From NCBI GenBank assembly GCA_018715885.1, contig DVKT01000022.1:36090-100089 (forward strand): a stretch of 64,000 nt of DNA, read 5' to 3'. The stretch comes from Caccoplasma intestinavium (GTDB lineage: Bacteria > Bacteroidota > Bacteroidia > Bacteroidales > UBA11471). A program made the position numbers and the translations under genes. Shown piece by piece: positions 34,450 to 43,955 of the stretch. The stretch's first letter is position 1, and every line of letters starts with the position of its first letter. Under the pieces are notes generated by a model. That model had not been told where the DNA came from and ran no database searches. It was given only the letters and a program-made list of their open reading frames with translations.

Positions 34450-36477
34450 TTACCAAATCACAACCCGATCTTCGGGAGCCATATACATAGGCTGTTCGGG
34501 TGTAATTCCGAATGCCTGATAGAAAGTTTCGATATTCCGAAGTGCGGCATTCACACGCCATTTTCCCAATGAATGCGGATCTGTTTTTGTACGACGTAGT
34601 ATTTCCTCATCTCGAATGTTTGACGCCCATAAGTTTGCGTATGCCAAGTAAAAACGCTGCTCGGGAGTAAATCCGTCAATAATAGGCAACTTCTCTCCTT
34701 CCGTGGCATTTTCAAAAGCTGTGTATGCGACACGTAAACCTCCCTGATCGGCAATATTCTCTCCCAAAGTGAAACGTCCGTCGGCATGTACTGTATCAAT
34801 AACAATAATGCTACTATACTGATCGGCCAAAATATCGGCACGGAGATTGAACTGACGCGTATCTTCGGAAGTCCACCAATCACTAAGGTTGCCATCTTTA
34901 TCGAATTGACGTCCCATATCATCGAAACCATGCGTCATTTCATGTCCGATAACAACACCGATAGCTCCGTAATTGACGGCATCATCGGCATCGGCATAAA
35001 AGAATGGTGGCTGCAAAATACCTGCTGGAAAACAGATTTCATTGGTAGTCGGGTTATAATAAGCGTTCACGGTCTGCGGGCTCATATACCATATCGACTT
35101 ATCGACCTCCTTGCCTACTTTTTCGAGCATATAAGCCGTCTCGAATTTAGAGGCGTTTTTAAGATTTTCCCAGTAACTTTTCTCGGGAGATATTTCAAGG
35201 GCCGTATAATCGCGCCATTTGTCGGGATACCCTATTTTGACCGTTATCGCCGCCAATTTTTCAAGAGCACGAGCTTTGGTTTCTTCGCTCATCCAATCGA
35301 GATGTTCGATGTGTTGTTGTAGCGCCTTCTGCAAATTCGCGACTAATTTCAACATACGATTTTTCGACTCCTGCGGAAAATATTTTTTTACATATATCTC
35401 ACCCAATGCCTCACTCAAAACAGCATCGGTTGTTGCAAGCGAACGTTTCCATCGTAACCGGGGTTCTTGTTGACCGGATAAAGTCCGTCCGTAAAAATCG
35501 AATTTGGCCTCATAAAACTCATCGCTCAAATACGACGCGGCACTATTCAATACCGTAAACGCCATATAGTCTTTTACTTCCTGTAATGAAAGCCGGTTAT
35601 ATAACTTGTCTACTCCATCGATAAATGCCAATTGTCCGGCATCGATGTATTGTAAGCTATCCACTCCCAACGATGTAAAAAAGCCATTCCAGTCAAAATC
35701 TTTTTCTCGCCTCAGAAAATCGGTATACGACATTCTATTGTAATTTTTCTGCGGATCCCGTAATTCCACCCGGGTATAAGAAAGGCGAGCCAATTCGGTT
35801 TCTATTTTCATAACCGATTGAGCCGCTTTTCGGGCCGATTCGGGAGAATACCCTGCTAATGTAAACAAGCGCTCTATATATTTTATATAAGATTCCCTCA
35901 AAGCGATATTCGTACTATCTGCCGACAAATAATAATCACGGTCTCCCATAGCAATACCGCCTTGATTAAGGCTCAACAAATTCACGCTGCTATTCTTGCT
36001 ATCCGGCCCGACATATACAAAAAAGAACGGATATACCCCTTCGGCATGAAGCCGACCAATAACAGACGACATATTTTTCATATCCGTAATCCCATTTATC
36101 TCTTCCAAATCGGCAACCACGGGTGCAAATCCTTCGGCATTGAGGCGTACACTGTCAAGCCCCAAATTGTACAAATCACTTACTTTGGCGGCAATACTTC
36201 CATCAATTTGTTTCTTCTCTGATAATTCTGTAACCAAAGTGTGCATTTGCTCCTCGCACAAATCAGCCAATCGATCGAATGAACCATAACGGCTATATTC
36301 GGGTTTCAACGGATTATTGGCAATCCAACCACCACAAGCATACTGATAAAAATCGACTCCGGGCGCTACACTCAAATCAAAATTAGACTGGGATAGCGGT
36401 TTCTCTTTCTCTTGTTTTCCCGAGCAAGCCGAAAAAGTCAGTGCTGCCATTAACGATAACATCATTGTTTTTTTCAT
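34450..36477 (-). CDS. M13 family zinc metallopeptidase (PepO-like) lipoprotein
   Basis: 675 residues, neprilysin-type endopeptidase. The N-terminal signal ends in the lipobox TFSACSG, so it is probably anchored in the outer or inner membrane facing the periplasm. Zinc site: VIGHEMTHGFDD (HExxH) and ENIADQGG (third ligand Glu and the neighbouring Asp); substrate-binding NAYYNPTTNEICFPAG is also intact. Degrades oligopeptides up to about 40 residues. Stands alone, between convergent fucP and the ABC-F gene upstream. Confidence 0.93.
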   Translation of the reverse strand: MKKTMMLSLMAALTFSACSGKQEKEKPLSQSNFDLSVAPGVDFYQYACGGWIANNPLKPEYSRYGSFDRLADLCEEQMHTLVTELSEKKQIDGSIAAKVSDLYNLGLDSVRLNAEGFAPVVADLEEINGITDMKNMSSVIGRLHAEGVYPFFFVYVGPDSKNSSVNLLSLNQGGIAMGDRDYYLSADSTNIALRESYIKYIERLFTLAGYSPESARKAAQSVMKIETELARLSYTRVELRDPQKNYNRMSYTDFLRREKDFDWNGFFTSLGVDSLQYIDAGQLAFIDGVDKLYNRLSLQEVKDYMAFTVLNSAASYLSDEFYEAKFDFYGRTLSGQQEPRLRWKRSLATTDAVLSEALGEIYVKKYFPQESKNRMLKLVANLQKALQQHIEHLDWMSEETKARALEKLAAITVKIGYPDKWRDYTALEISPEKSYWENLKNASKFETAYMLEKVGKEVDKSIWYMSPQTVNAYYNPTTNEICFPAGILQPPFFYADADDAVNYGAIGVVIGHEMTHGFDDMGRQFDKDGNLSDWWTSEDTRQFNLRADILADQYSSIIVIDTVHADGRFTLGENIADQGGLRVAYTAFENATEGEKLPIIDGFTPEQRFYLAYANLWASNIRDEEILRRTKTDPHSLGKWRVNAALRNIETFYQAFGITPEQPMYMAPEDRVVIW

Positions 36478-36507
36478 AACATCGGTATTTAGTTATTTTG
36501 CTTATAT

Positions 36508-38475
36508 TTATTTCTCACTTACAGATACTTCTTTTCGCATTTTTTCCAGTATATCTGTCTGCTCGACCCATAATTCCGTTAAAGCTTCGGCATCTTTCTT
36601 CAAAGTTCCGTGTTTCATACATAAATCTATATCGGCCATACCCTCTGGGGTAGCCAGACGAGCTTCGATAGCAGAGATTTCTGTATCAAGTTTTGCCAAA
36701 CGCTGTTCGGTATCGGCAACAGCACGTTCCTGACGTTTCAATTTTCTCTGCCACTCTTTACGGGCTTCAAACGACAACTTATTTTCTACGGTAGAAGTCG
36801 ATGTCTTTTCAGCCGGAATTTGAGATCGATCCTGTGATCTCGATTTTACTTCCAACTCTTTTAACGAAGCCATTTTTTTCGCCTCCAAAAAATCATATAT
36901 CCCGCCTAAATGTTCTCGAACTTTCTGCTGCCCGAACTCGTACACTTTCGATACCAATCCATCGAGAAATTCCCTATCGTGCGATACGACGATAAGAGTC
37001 CCGTCAAAATCTTTCAGAGCCTGTTTCAGAACATCTTTTGTACGCATATCGAGATGGTTGGTTGGTTCGTCGAGAATCAACAGATTGACAGGTTCGAGCA
37101 ACAAACGAATCATGGCAAGCCGCGTCTTTTCTCCTCCTGACAAAACTTTCACCTTTTTTTCCGAAGCCTCTCCACCAAACATAAACGCCCCCAATATATC
37201 TCGTATTTTGGTACGAATATCACCGACAGCCACTCTATCTATCGTATCGAATACCGTTACAGATTCGTCAAGAAGCTGAGCTTGATTCTGCGCAAAATAT
37301 CCGATTTTCACATTGTGTCCTATTTTCAACTCTCCATCATAAGGAATCTCTCCCATGATACATTTTACAAGTGTAGATTTTCCCTCGCCGTTCTTCCCGA
37401 CAAAAGCGACTTTTTCTCCTCGCTTGATTGTAAAATCGGCATGTGCAAAAACAACATGGTCGCCATAACTTTTCCCCATATTCTTTGCAATAACAGGGTA
37501 ATCACCCGACCGAGGAGCCGGAGGAAATCGTAAACGCAATCGGGAATTGTCTACTTCGTCGACCTCTATGCGTTCTATTTTTTCCAGTTGTTTGATACGC
37601 GACTGTACTTGCACCGACTTTGTGGCTTTATAACGGAAACGTTCGATAAATGCCTCGGTATCCTGTATCTGCTTCTGCTGATTCTCAAAGGCCCGCTGCT
37701 GCTGTTCAAGACGCTCGGCCCGTAACTGCACATATTTAGAATAATTCACCCGATAATCGTAAATATGCCCAAGAGAAATTTCGATCGTACGATTGGTTAC
37801 ATTATCGATAAACGCCCGGTCGTGTGAAACCAATACAACGGCATTGGCCCTTGTGGAAAGAAACATTTCAAGCCACTGTATCGATTCTATGTCCAAATGG
37901 TTAGTAGGCTCGTCGAGCAACAATACATCGGGGCGTTGCAAAAGCAATTTGGCCAATTCGATACGCATACGCCAGCCGCCACTGAACTCGGAAGTCGATC
38001 GGTTAAAATCACTCCGCAAAAAACCAAGTCCCAATAGCGTTTTTTCTATTTCGGCCTGATAATTACCGTTGCCCGACAGTGCAAGTTGTTCGCTTACCTG
38101 AGAAATACGGTCGATCAATTCCTGATACGAATCACTTTCATAATCGGTACGTTCGGCCAATTCTGTATTCATTTGATCAAGACGTTCCTGCATCTCCTGA
38201 ATATGAGAAAACGCCAATGCCGCCTCCTCGGTAACCGTACGGCTATCAGAAAGTTGCATTTGCTGCGGCAAATACCCAATGGTTATATCTTTGGGCATAT
38301 TTACCGATCCTGCCGACGGTTGTTGAAGCCCCGCTATGATTTTGAGCATAGTAGACTTGCCGGCACCGTTTTTACCGACCAATGCTATACGGTCTTTTTT
38401 ATTAATGACATACGTTATCTTATCGAGCAATGTAAACCCACCGAATTCTACGGTCAGACCCTCTATTGAAATCAT
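36508..38475 (-). CDS. ABC-F family ATPase (ribosome-associated, Uup/YheS type)
   Basis: 655 residues from MISIEGLTVEFG. Two complete ABC domains without membrane segments: first P-loop GKNGAGKST with LSG-like FSGGWRMRIELAKLL and DEPTNHLDIESI; second GKNGEGKST, LSGGEKTRLAMIRLL and DEPTNHLDMRTK. A linker of about 80 residues and a C-terminal coiled coil (from about residue 535) match ABC-F proteins, which bind the ribosome E site and relieve stalling; some give antibiotic resistance, which cannot be read from sequence alone. The start 36 nt into the frame fits the conserved MISIEGL beginning. Confidence 0.92.
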   Translation of the reverse strand: MISIEGLTVEFGGFTLLDKITYVINKKDRIALVGKNGAGKSTMLKIIAGLQQPSAGSVNMPKDITIGYLPQQMQLSDSRTVTEEAALAFSHIQEMQERLDQMNTELAERTDYESDSYQELIDRISQVSEQLALSGNGNYQAEIEKTLLGLGFLRSDFNRSTSEFSGGWRMRIELAKLLLQRPDVLLLDEPTNHLDIESIQWLEMFLSTRANAVVLVSHDRAFIDNVTNRTIEISLGHIYDYRVNYSKYVQLRAERLEQQQRAFENQQKQIQDTEAFIERFRYKATKSVQVQSRIKQLEKIERIEVDEVDNSRLRLRFPPAPRSGDYPVIAKNMGKSYGDHVVFAHADFTIKRGEKVAFVGKNGEGKSTLVKCIMGEIPYDGELKIGHNVKIGYFAQNQAQLLDESVTVFDTIDRVAVGDIRTKIRDILGAFMFGGEASEKKVKVLSGGEKTRLAMIRLLLEPVNLLILDEPTNHLDMRTKDVLKQALKDFDGTLIVVSHDREFLDGLVSKVYEFGQQKVREHLGGIYDFLEAKKMASLKELEVKSRSQDRSQIPAEKTSTSTVENKLSFEARKEWQRKLKRQERAVADTEQRLAKLDTEISAIEARLATPEGMADIDLCMKHGTLKKDAEALTELWVEQTDILEKMRKEVSVSEK

Positions 38476-38531
38476 AATAGTCGTGTTCTTAAATTTTGCC
38501 TGTTTCCACAATAGGCATTCTCAAAACACGG

Positions 38532-38539
38532 CAAAGGTA
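38532..38539 (-). promoter_or_regulatory. Promoter -7 element for the ABC-F gene
   Basis: The minus strand reads TACCTTTG at 38539-38532, 57 nt before the ATG at 38475. No clean TTTG is found at the expected -33 position. Confidence 0.45.
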
Positions 38540-38768
38540 CACATTTTTACCCGAAGAGCATATATCCGTTTTCGTATTAAAAAAATCAGGGAAGAATCCT
38601 TACCAATTTTATGCAAAGTTACAAAAGACCTCCGGAGAAAAGCTGCCTCATTCAGCCATTCCTCATACAATACCTTGCACACCATCTGTAAGGCAAAGTT
38701 GTAGCGCCATCTCCTCATGCGTCGCCAACCCGTACTTTAAGGACACTCTCCCCATATTTAAAAGAGAT

Positions 38769-40712
38769 TTACCACCACTGTTGTATACCGTTTTTATAAA
38801 TAAAGATCCGTTCTTCTGCCCCTCCGCTCAAATTATGTAATATATACAATTTTCCTGCCGGAACTTTTTGAAAATCGAGATAATAATCGGTAGCGGTCTT
38901 TTCTCCCACACATTGCCAAGAAAAACCGTCCCAATACTCCAAACGATAATGATTCCCCGGAATAATAAAGTTTGTATCGCTTCGGGGTACATAGCGTATC
39001 CGCGTCAATGTGTGATCATTTCTTTCACCCAAATCAAGTGCTACATACCCTTCTACTTTCTTATCTTTTCTAAAATAGGTACTATAATCACCATCGACAG
39101 CTTGTTCCCAACCTGTTTCTATTTCATTCTCCGGGACGCCAAATGCAAATCCGTTCAAAACCTGTTCTTCTTCCGTACCTTGTTTCCGACCATAAAAAAC
39201 TATTTCTGCCAAATTACCCTCACGATTATCATCAAATTTCATTCGAACATATCTATATGGACGAGTAACATTTAAGATAGAATCGACTATATCTTGTGCA
39301 TCTCTATCCAAAACAGTCATTACAATTTCCGAGTCTGAAAAATCTGGATTGTCCGAGACCTCCACTGTTGCTCCTAAAAGAGCCTTCGAAAACGAGGTAA
39401 TACGTGTAAATTTCGGATATTTACGAGTCAGATGCATATCGACAAAACCGGACGTATCGGATCGGATATATTCTATTCTGCCTTCCTTGTCGAGAATAAA
39501 GGGCGGTGTCGCTGGGACAAAGGTACTCTCATCGTAATAACCAGCCATATAGCAAACATCGCCTATCATATTTTTGAAATAGAACTTGCCCTCGGACACC
39601 TGCCCGTAATCGACCGGCTGCCACTCCTTGTTATCGAACACGCAGATTACGCCATACGGGAACGATCTATATCTATCAGTAACCTCAGGATCACCGGCAA
39701 CATCTACATCGAATGTCGGAAAATAAAGATGCGATACATCGATCCTATCCGACGCCAATAAATACCCGGGAACATACTCGGCAGCATTTTCATTCACATC
39801 TTGTATCTCAAAAGTCTGGCGAAATATTTTAGCCGGTTTATAGGTAAAAAAATACCGTTTTCTATCCAAGGCATCGAAAGGAAGAAACTGGCCGCTATCT
39901 TTCAAAACGACCACCCACTCGTGCCCCTGACTACGGTTTCCCCAATGATTGACATAATCTATCGTTGCCGGAATCCCACATGCTCTCAAAGTAAGTACAT
40001 AATATTCGCTCATGTGCCGGCACGATCCACGTCGAGCCTGTTCCACCTTACTCCTCGGCAAAGAGATGGGATATCCCCACATCAATCGGCTATTTTTATA
40101 CTTACGTACTCTATCGAACTCATGATACAACTCCTTGATAAGACGGTCATCGTTGATAATAAGCGAATCTCGGATTCTCCGGAATTGCTCGAAATGCCTT
40201 TTACGATACGGTTCCAAAGGTTCATTTCCTATACGGTACGGCAACACGTACCGGCAAAAAAGGTCGAAATCTCGGGATATGAAATCCGGAACTGTCTGCC
40301 ACGCCTCAAAAGCCGTCTCTATCTCCTCTATCAAAAACTCTGCCGAAACGGTTTCCGTATCATACTGTCGTCCTAAATACAAAGGTTGCAGTCGTCCGTA
40401 TTTGTGCAACAGATTCCACCAACATTGCTCGACAAGAGCAGGATCGGATTCGGAATTACCACTCCTATATAATCTTTCATATAGCGAAAATATTGTATCA
40501 TAGCGTTCTATCTGTTTATCCCTATACCCAAATTTCCCGGGCATATTTTCTATTAAAAATTCCGCAGCCACCCTCTTCAAAGAATCATTGGCGTAAAAAT
40601 CCAACACTTTTTCCACCTCATCATTTGGTAAAACCGGAGCTTCCAATACATTACAGCTCCATAAAATTTGCATCAAAAGCAAAATCGAAAAAATACATCT
40701 TGATATACTCAT
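38769..40712 (-). CDS. Transglutaminase-like domain lipoprotein
   Basis: 647 residues from MSISRCIFS. Signal ends at the lipobox WSC (Cys20). A transglutaminase/protease-like fold follows with RRGSCRHMSEYYVLTLRACG (candidate nucleophile Cys231), NRSQGHEWVVVL (His) and FLPFDALD (Asp). The C-terminal part (about 430-640) is beta-rich with a discoidin-like stretch (AVDGDYSTYFRKDKKVEGYV; LDLGERNDHTLTRIRYVP). It begins 25 nt after the ligase-like gene stop, preceded by an AAAGGAGA site. Likely a periplasmic or surface processing or cross-linking enzyme; its place in the peptide operon is inferred from position. Confidence 0.72.
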   Translation of the reverse strand: MSISRCIFSILLLMQILWSCNVLEAPVLPNDEVEKVLDFYANDSLKRVAAEFLIENMPGKFGYRDKQIERYDTIFSLYERLYRSGNSESDPALVEQCWWNLLHKYGRLQPLYLGRQYDTETVSAEFLIEEIETAFEAWQTVPDFISRDFDLFCRYVLPYRIGNEPLEPYRKRHFEQFRRIRDSLIINDDRLIKELYHEFDRVRKYKNSRLMWGYPISLPRSKVEQARRGSCRHMSEYYVLTLRACGIPATIDYVNHWGNRSQGHEWVVVLKDSGQFLPFDALDRKRYFFTYKPAKIFRQTFEIQDVNENAAEYVPGYLLASDRIDVSHLYFPTFDVDVAGDPEVTDRYRSFPYGVICVFDNKEWQPVDYGQVSEGKFYFKNMIGDVCYMAGYYDESTFVPATPPFILDKEGRIEYIRSDTSGFVDMHLTRKYPKFTRITSFSKALLGATVEVSDNPDFSDSEIVMTVLDRDAQDIVDSILNVTRPYRYVRMKFDDNREGNLAEIVFYGRKQGTEEEQVLNGFAFGVPENEIETGWEQAVDGDYSTYFRKDKKVEGYVALDLGERNDHTLTRIRYVPRSDTNFIIPGNHYRLEYWDGFSWQCVGEKTATDYYLDFQKVPAGKLYILHNLSGGAEERIFIYKNGIQQWW

Positions 40713-40737
40713 ATTCAATTCTCCTTTAAACGTACGA

Positions 40738-42744
40738 TCAAATCGCCAATGACTTTTTATACCAAACTTCAAATAAAAAACGATATTGCTTCCATATCAA
40801 ATCCTCTATATTTTTCTCCTCTGCCGGCTTATAATCATTTCCTGTAAAAATTCCCTGTGCCGTTACTCTTCCCATACGATTATATTGGTACGCCTTATCT
40901 ACTAGACCTTTTCTCTCATATATACACGCCAAGTTAAACCACACTCTCGACAGATTTGGCAATTGTTCATTCGAGCTAAACAAATAAAATTCGGCCGTTT
41001 CAAAATCGCCAAGCTGCATAGCAATACTTCCATATTTAGCCAAATCAATAGGATTAGAAGGCTTCTGCGAAATATGTATCAACAAAAAATTTACAACTCG
41101 TTCAGTAAATTCTTTGTCGTAAAACCGAAGTTTTTCCCAATAGGTCGTTTTTAAAATATTCGGTTCTTGCAATACGACAGAAACAAACATTTCTATTGCT
41201 TTATCTACAAATCCTTTCTGCCGATATATTTTATATAATTCCCATTTGAAAATAAGTTTATCAGGATAAACTGATATCCATTTTTCCAGTTCTTTTAAAA
41301 ACGTATTTTCCGCTTCCTTAATGGAATATAAGCGCACATAAAATGATAAGTGAATATCCAATGGGCTTTTCTTTAAGGCTTTTTCAAAATAACAAAGAGA
41401 TCTTTCAACATTTTTATCCCGCAAAAAAATTGCTCTGTTGACCATAAAAGAAAAACATTCCTTACTATTCCAGTTATAAAGAACCAGTCCAACCACATAT
41501 GTCATCACTATACAAGGCAAGAAACAAAGTATGACTGGAAAATTCTTCTTCTCTCTTTCACATTCTACCCTTTTACTTTGTAAAAAAGCTACAAGGAAAA
41601 GGGTTGATAATTGTATAACCTTCGAATCGAACATTGTCGAAAAGGTCTGCTCCCTAACAAAAAAAGCCATTAAAAACAACGATATTATCCATAATTTCCG
41701 TTCTTTTCTCTTTATCAATAAAAAAACAATAGACCAACAAAGTATCAAATATATACACACACCACAATAACCATACTCAATAAAAAGTTTTGAAATTGTA
41801 TTGGGTGCATATGTAGTGTAAGAATCAACCCTTTTATCACCAACCTGATAATAATCTTTCGCCAAAGTATAGTTATTCAGACCTACACCCCAAGGATATT
41901 TTTTCAAGATATCGGAGGTAATTGACATGGCCTTTACTCTCCCATCTATACTTCTTTGTTGAGAAACAGTCTTATTTATTTCAAAAACTTTTTTCGTTTC
42001 ATGAGGAAATAAGAAAAAAATTCCTATTATAAAAATAGCACAACTACCCAACAGAAATTTTTCCCGATCTACAAATAATCTCTTTCTTTCCAGTATAAAC
42101 AAAACAATGGCAAACACCAGTGCCGATAAATATATTCCTCTCGAAAATGACAATAACAATTGACACAATACCATACAGCCAGTTATAGCAGCAAGAGCCT
42201 TGACTTTTCGATTCTCAACATAAAAATATGCGATTGCCAATATGCCCCCGAATAACCATTGTAAACTACTCCATACATTATTGGAAATTCCCAATGGAGC
42301 ATACAAAAACCTGAAATCATACAACGAAGAAGAACCCGCATTATGGACAGTCTCGGAAAACAGATAATATATATAGAAAGATATAGTTAACAAAACAAAA
42401 ATGCATACGGTAAATATAGAAAGAAGGTAACCCGCAAATTTTCCATAATAGGTAAAAACATACCTCAAAATAAAGTAAGCAAATATATTTGTTATCAAAT
42501 AAACGAGCATCACATTAGTATTTATCGTATTAACTGATGGTAAAAAAAGCCCGTACGCTCCTAACAAAATAATACAAATATCACAAACACCCACTTTCAA
42601 AGGCCGTATAAATATGAATATCATTAAGCTAAAAACCAATAACAACAATTGTACAAAATACGTATCCTTGATATAAAAAAAATCAGCAAGGAACACAAAT
42701 GTCAATAAACAGCAACTCGATATGCAAACCAACTGTTTCATCAT
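40738..42744 (-). CDS. O-antigen ligase/Wzy-like membrane protein with C-terminal TPRs
   Basis: 668 residues. The first about 400 are hydrophobic with 10 or more membrane segments. They contain a large loop with IDGRVKAMSITSDILKKYPWGVGLNN, like the conserved RxxxW and G-x-G-x-N region of the WaaL/Wzy (PF04932) family. Residues from about 430 are TPR-like helical repeats (LSFYVRLYSIKEAEN; AKYGSIAMQLGDFETAEFYL). It overlaps the metalloprotease gene by 4 nt (ATGA), so it is translationally coupled. Such proteins normally join or polymerise glycans, so finding one in a peptide-modification operon is unexpected. Confidence 0.72.
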   Translation of the reverse strand: MMKQLVCISSCCLLTFVFLADFFYIKDTYFVQLLLLVFSLMIFIFIRPLKVGVCDICIILLGAYGLFLPSVNTINTNVMLVYLITNIFAYFILRYVFTYYGKFAGYLLSIFTVCIFVLLTISFYIYYLFSETVHNAGSSSLYDFRFLYAPLGISNNVWSSLQWLFGGILAIAYFYVENRKVKALAAITGCMVLCQLLLSFSRGIYLSALVFAIVLFILERKRLFVDREKFLLGSCAIFIIGIFFLFPHETKKVFEINKTVSQQRSIDGRVKAMSITSDILKKYPWGVGLNNYTLAKDYYQVGDKRVDSYTTYAPNTISKLFIEYGYCGVCIYLILCWSIVFLLIKRKERKLWIISLFLMAFFVREQTFSTMFDSKVIQLSTLFLVAFLQSKRVECEREKKNFPVILCFLPCIVMTYVVGLVLYNWNSKECFSFMVNRAIFLRDKNVERSLCYFEKALKKSPLDIHLSFYVRLYSIKEAENTFLKELEKWISVYPDKLIFKWELYKIYRQKGFVDKAIEMFVSVVLQEPNILKTTYWEKLRFYDKEFTERVVNFLLIHISQKPSNPIDLAKYGSIAMQLGDFETAEFYLFSSNEQLPNLSRVWFNLACIYERKGLVDKAYQYNRMGRVTAQGIFTGNDYKPAEEKNIEDLIWKQYRFLFEVWYKKSLAI

Positions 42745-43949
42745 GATTCTTTATATACACGTATCTTCTTGTAAAATGGATATATGATCCGGTACAACAT
42801 ATAAAATGCCAATACCAAGAATAATAATTGAAGAACAATTTGTTGTACATTCGACCAGTCCGGAGTTTGGCGATATGACAATTCTCTTATCAATAGACTG
42901 AAACGATCAGGAAAAGTTTCATAAAACCGTACGAAAAACAAAGGTAAAACATAGAAAAAGTAAAATCCAAAAAACAAATTGACTACAACCGTATAAACTA
43001 CTAATCCAGATTTTGCTCCCCGGGATAACGCAAATAAATAGGGTCGATGCTCTACTTTTTTATTCTTTATTTTACTCAAAACATATCCAACCCATTCTGT
43101 CCCCTTTTTTCGTAAATTGGCAACCCCCAAAACATCTGACAAAATCCAATATCCGTCAAATTTGAAAAATGGATTCAATGTAATAACAAAATTCATATTC
43201 ATCACCACAATTATATATTTGAAAAATGGGTAATGAAAGAAAAAATAAGCTATAAGAAACGGTATTAATAAAACCATCTGAAAATACACACCACCTATAT
43301 TGATCAGAAAACGCTCCCTTCGAGTAAGTTTCCATGCCTGAGAAACATCGGTATAGAAAACAGGAATATTAAGATATAATCCGAAGCCAATATTTCCATG
43401 AGGAATCTGAAAATAATGACAAGCTGATGCATGCCCCAATTCATGTATCAACGACGAAAAAATAAAAAACAGGAATAATCCTATTACTGTATAGATACTC
43501 AGATCAACGTGTATAGTTTCAGTATAAAATTCTGTAAAATGAATAAAATCCAGAATAATAAATATACCGACAATCGCCATCATCACACGGCTATCGAAAA
43601 GTATTTTCAGAGAAGAAGCGCACTTTCTTACTTTCTCGGACGAAATCAAATCGTGCCGATAAAGAAATACTCCCTTTTTAGTCGAGGATACCTTTCCCTC
43701 CGCAATTTTCGACGACAGCATTTCCAAAAATTCGATGACATCGTCTTTCGACGGATGTCCATCATGACTTTCTACATAAGTATCCACTGCCACTTCATCG
43801 CAACCATTTTCTTTGAGGTAATTCAGCAACTCCGCCGCATCTTTTCCTATTTCAAAGAAATGATTATTAAATTCCATCAAAAAAGTTGTATGCAACGACG
43901 AAGTAGAAAAAGGTCCCACTGTTATACGCATCAAATCAAAATTATCCAT
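42741..43949 (-). CDS. M50-like membrane zinc metalloprotease with PqqD-like N-terminus
   Basis: 402 residues. Residues 25-85 resemble PqqD-type RiPP recognition elements (FFEIGKDAAELLNYLKENG, then SKDDVIEFLEMLSSKI). Several membrane helices follow, with the HExxH motif SLIHELGH (H169, E170, H173) in one of them and NPFFKFDGYW supplying the second-site Asp265, as in site-2 proteases. Proteins with a PqqD-like start and an M50 core are described as putative peptide zinc metalloproteases in RiPP clusters. Here the natural substrate would be the Cys-rich peptide encoded upstream. No HlyD-type domain is attached. Four-nt overlap with the next gene. Confidence 0.78.
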   Translation of the reverse strand: MDNFDLMRITVGPFSTSSLHTTFLMEFNNHFFEIGKDAAELLNYLKENGCDEVAVDTYVESHDGHPSKDDVIEFLEMLSSKIAEGKVSSTKKGVFLYRHDLISSEKVRKCASSLKILFDSRVMMAIVGIFIILDFIHFTEFYTETIHVDLSIYTVIGLFLFFIFSSLIHELGHASACHYFQIPHGNIGFGLYLNIPVFYTDVSQAWKLTRRERFLINIGGVYFQMVLLIPFLIAYFFFHYPFFKYIIVVMNMNFVITLNPFFKFDGYWILSDVLGVANLRKKGTEWVGYVLSKIKNKKVEHRPYLFALSRGAKSGLVVYTVVVNLFFGFYFFYVLPLFFVRFYETFPDRFSLLIRELSYRQTPDWSNVQQIVLQLLFLVLAFYMLYRIIYPFYKKIRVYKES

Positions 43950-43955
43950 AACCGA

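Noticed and set aside
38476..38768. Small frames between the ABC-F gene and the transglutaminase gene
   Set aside because: Short frames on both strands overlap each other, with no signal or family features; the region holds only a -7 promoter element.
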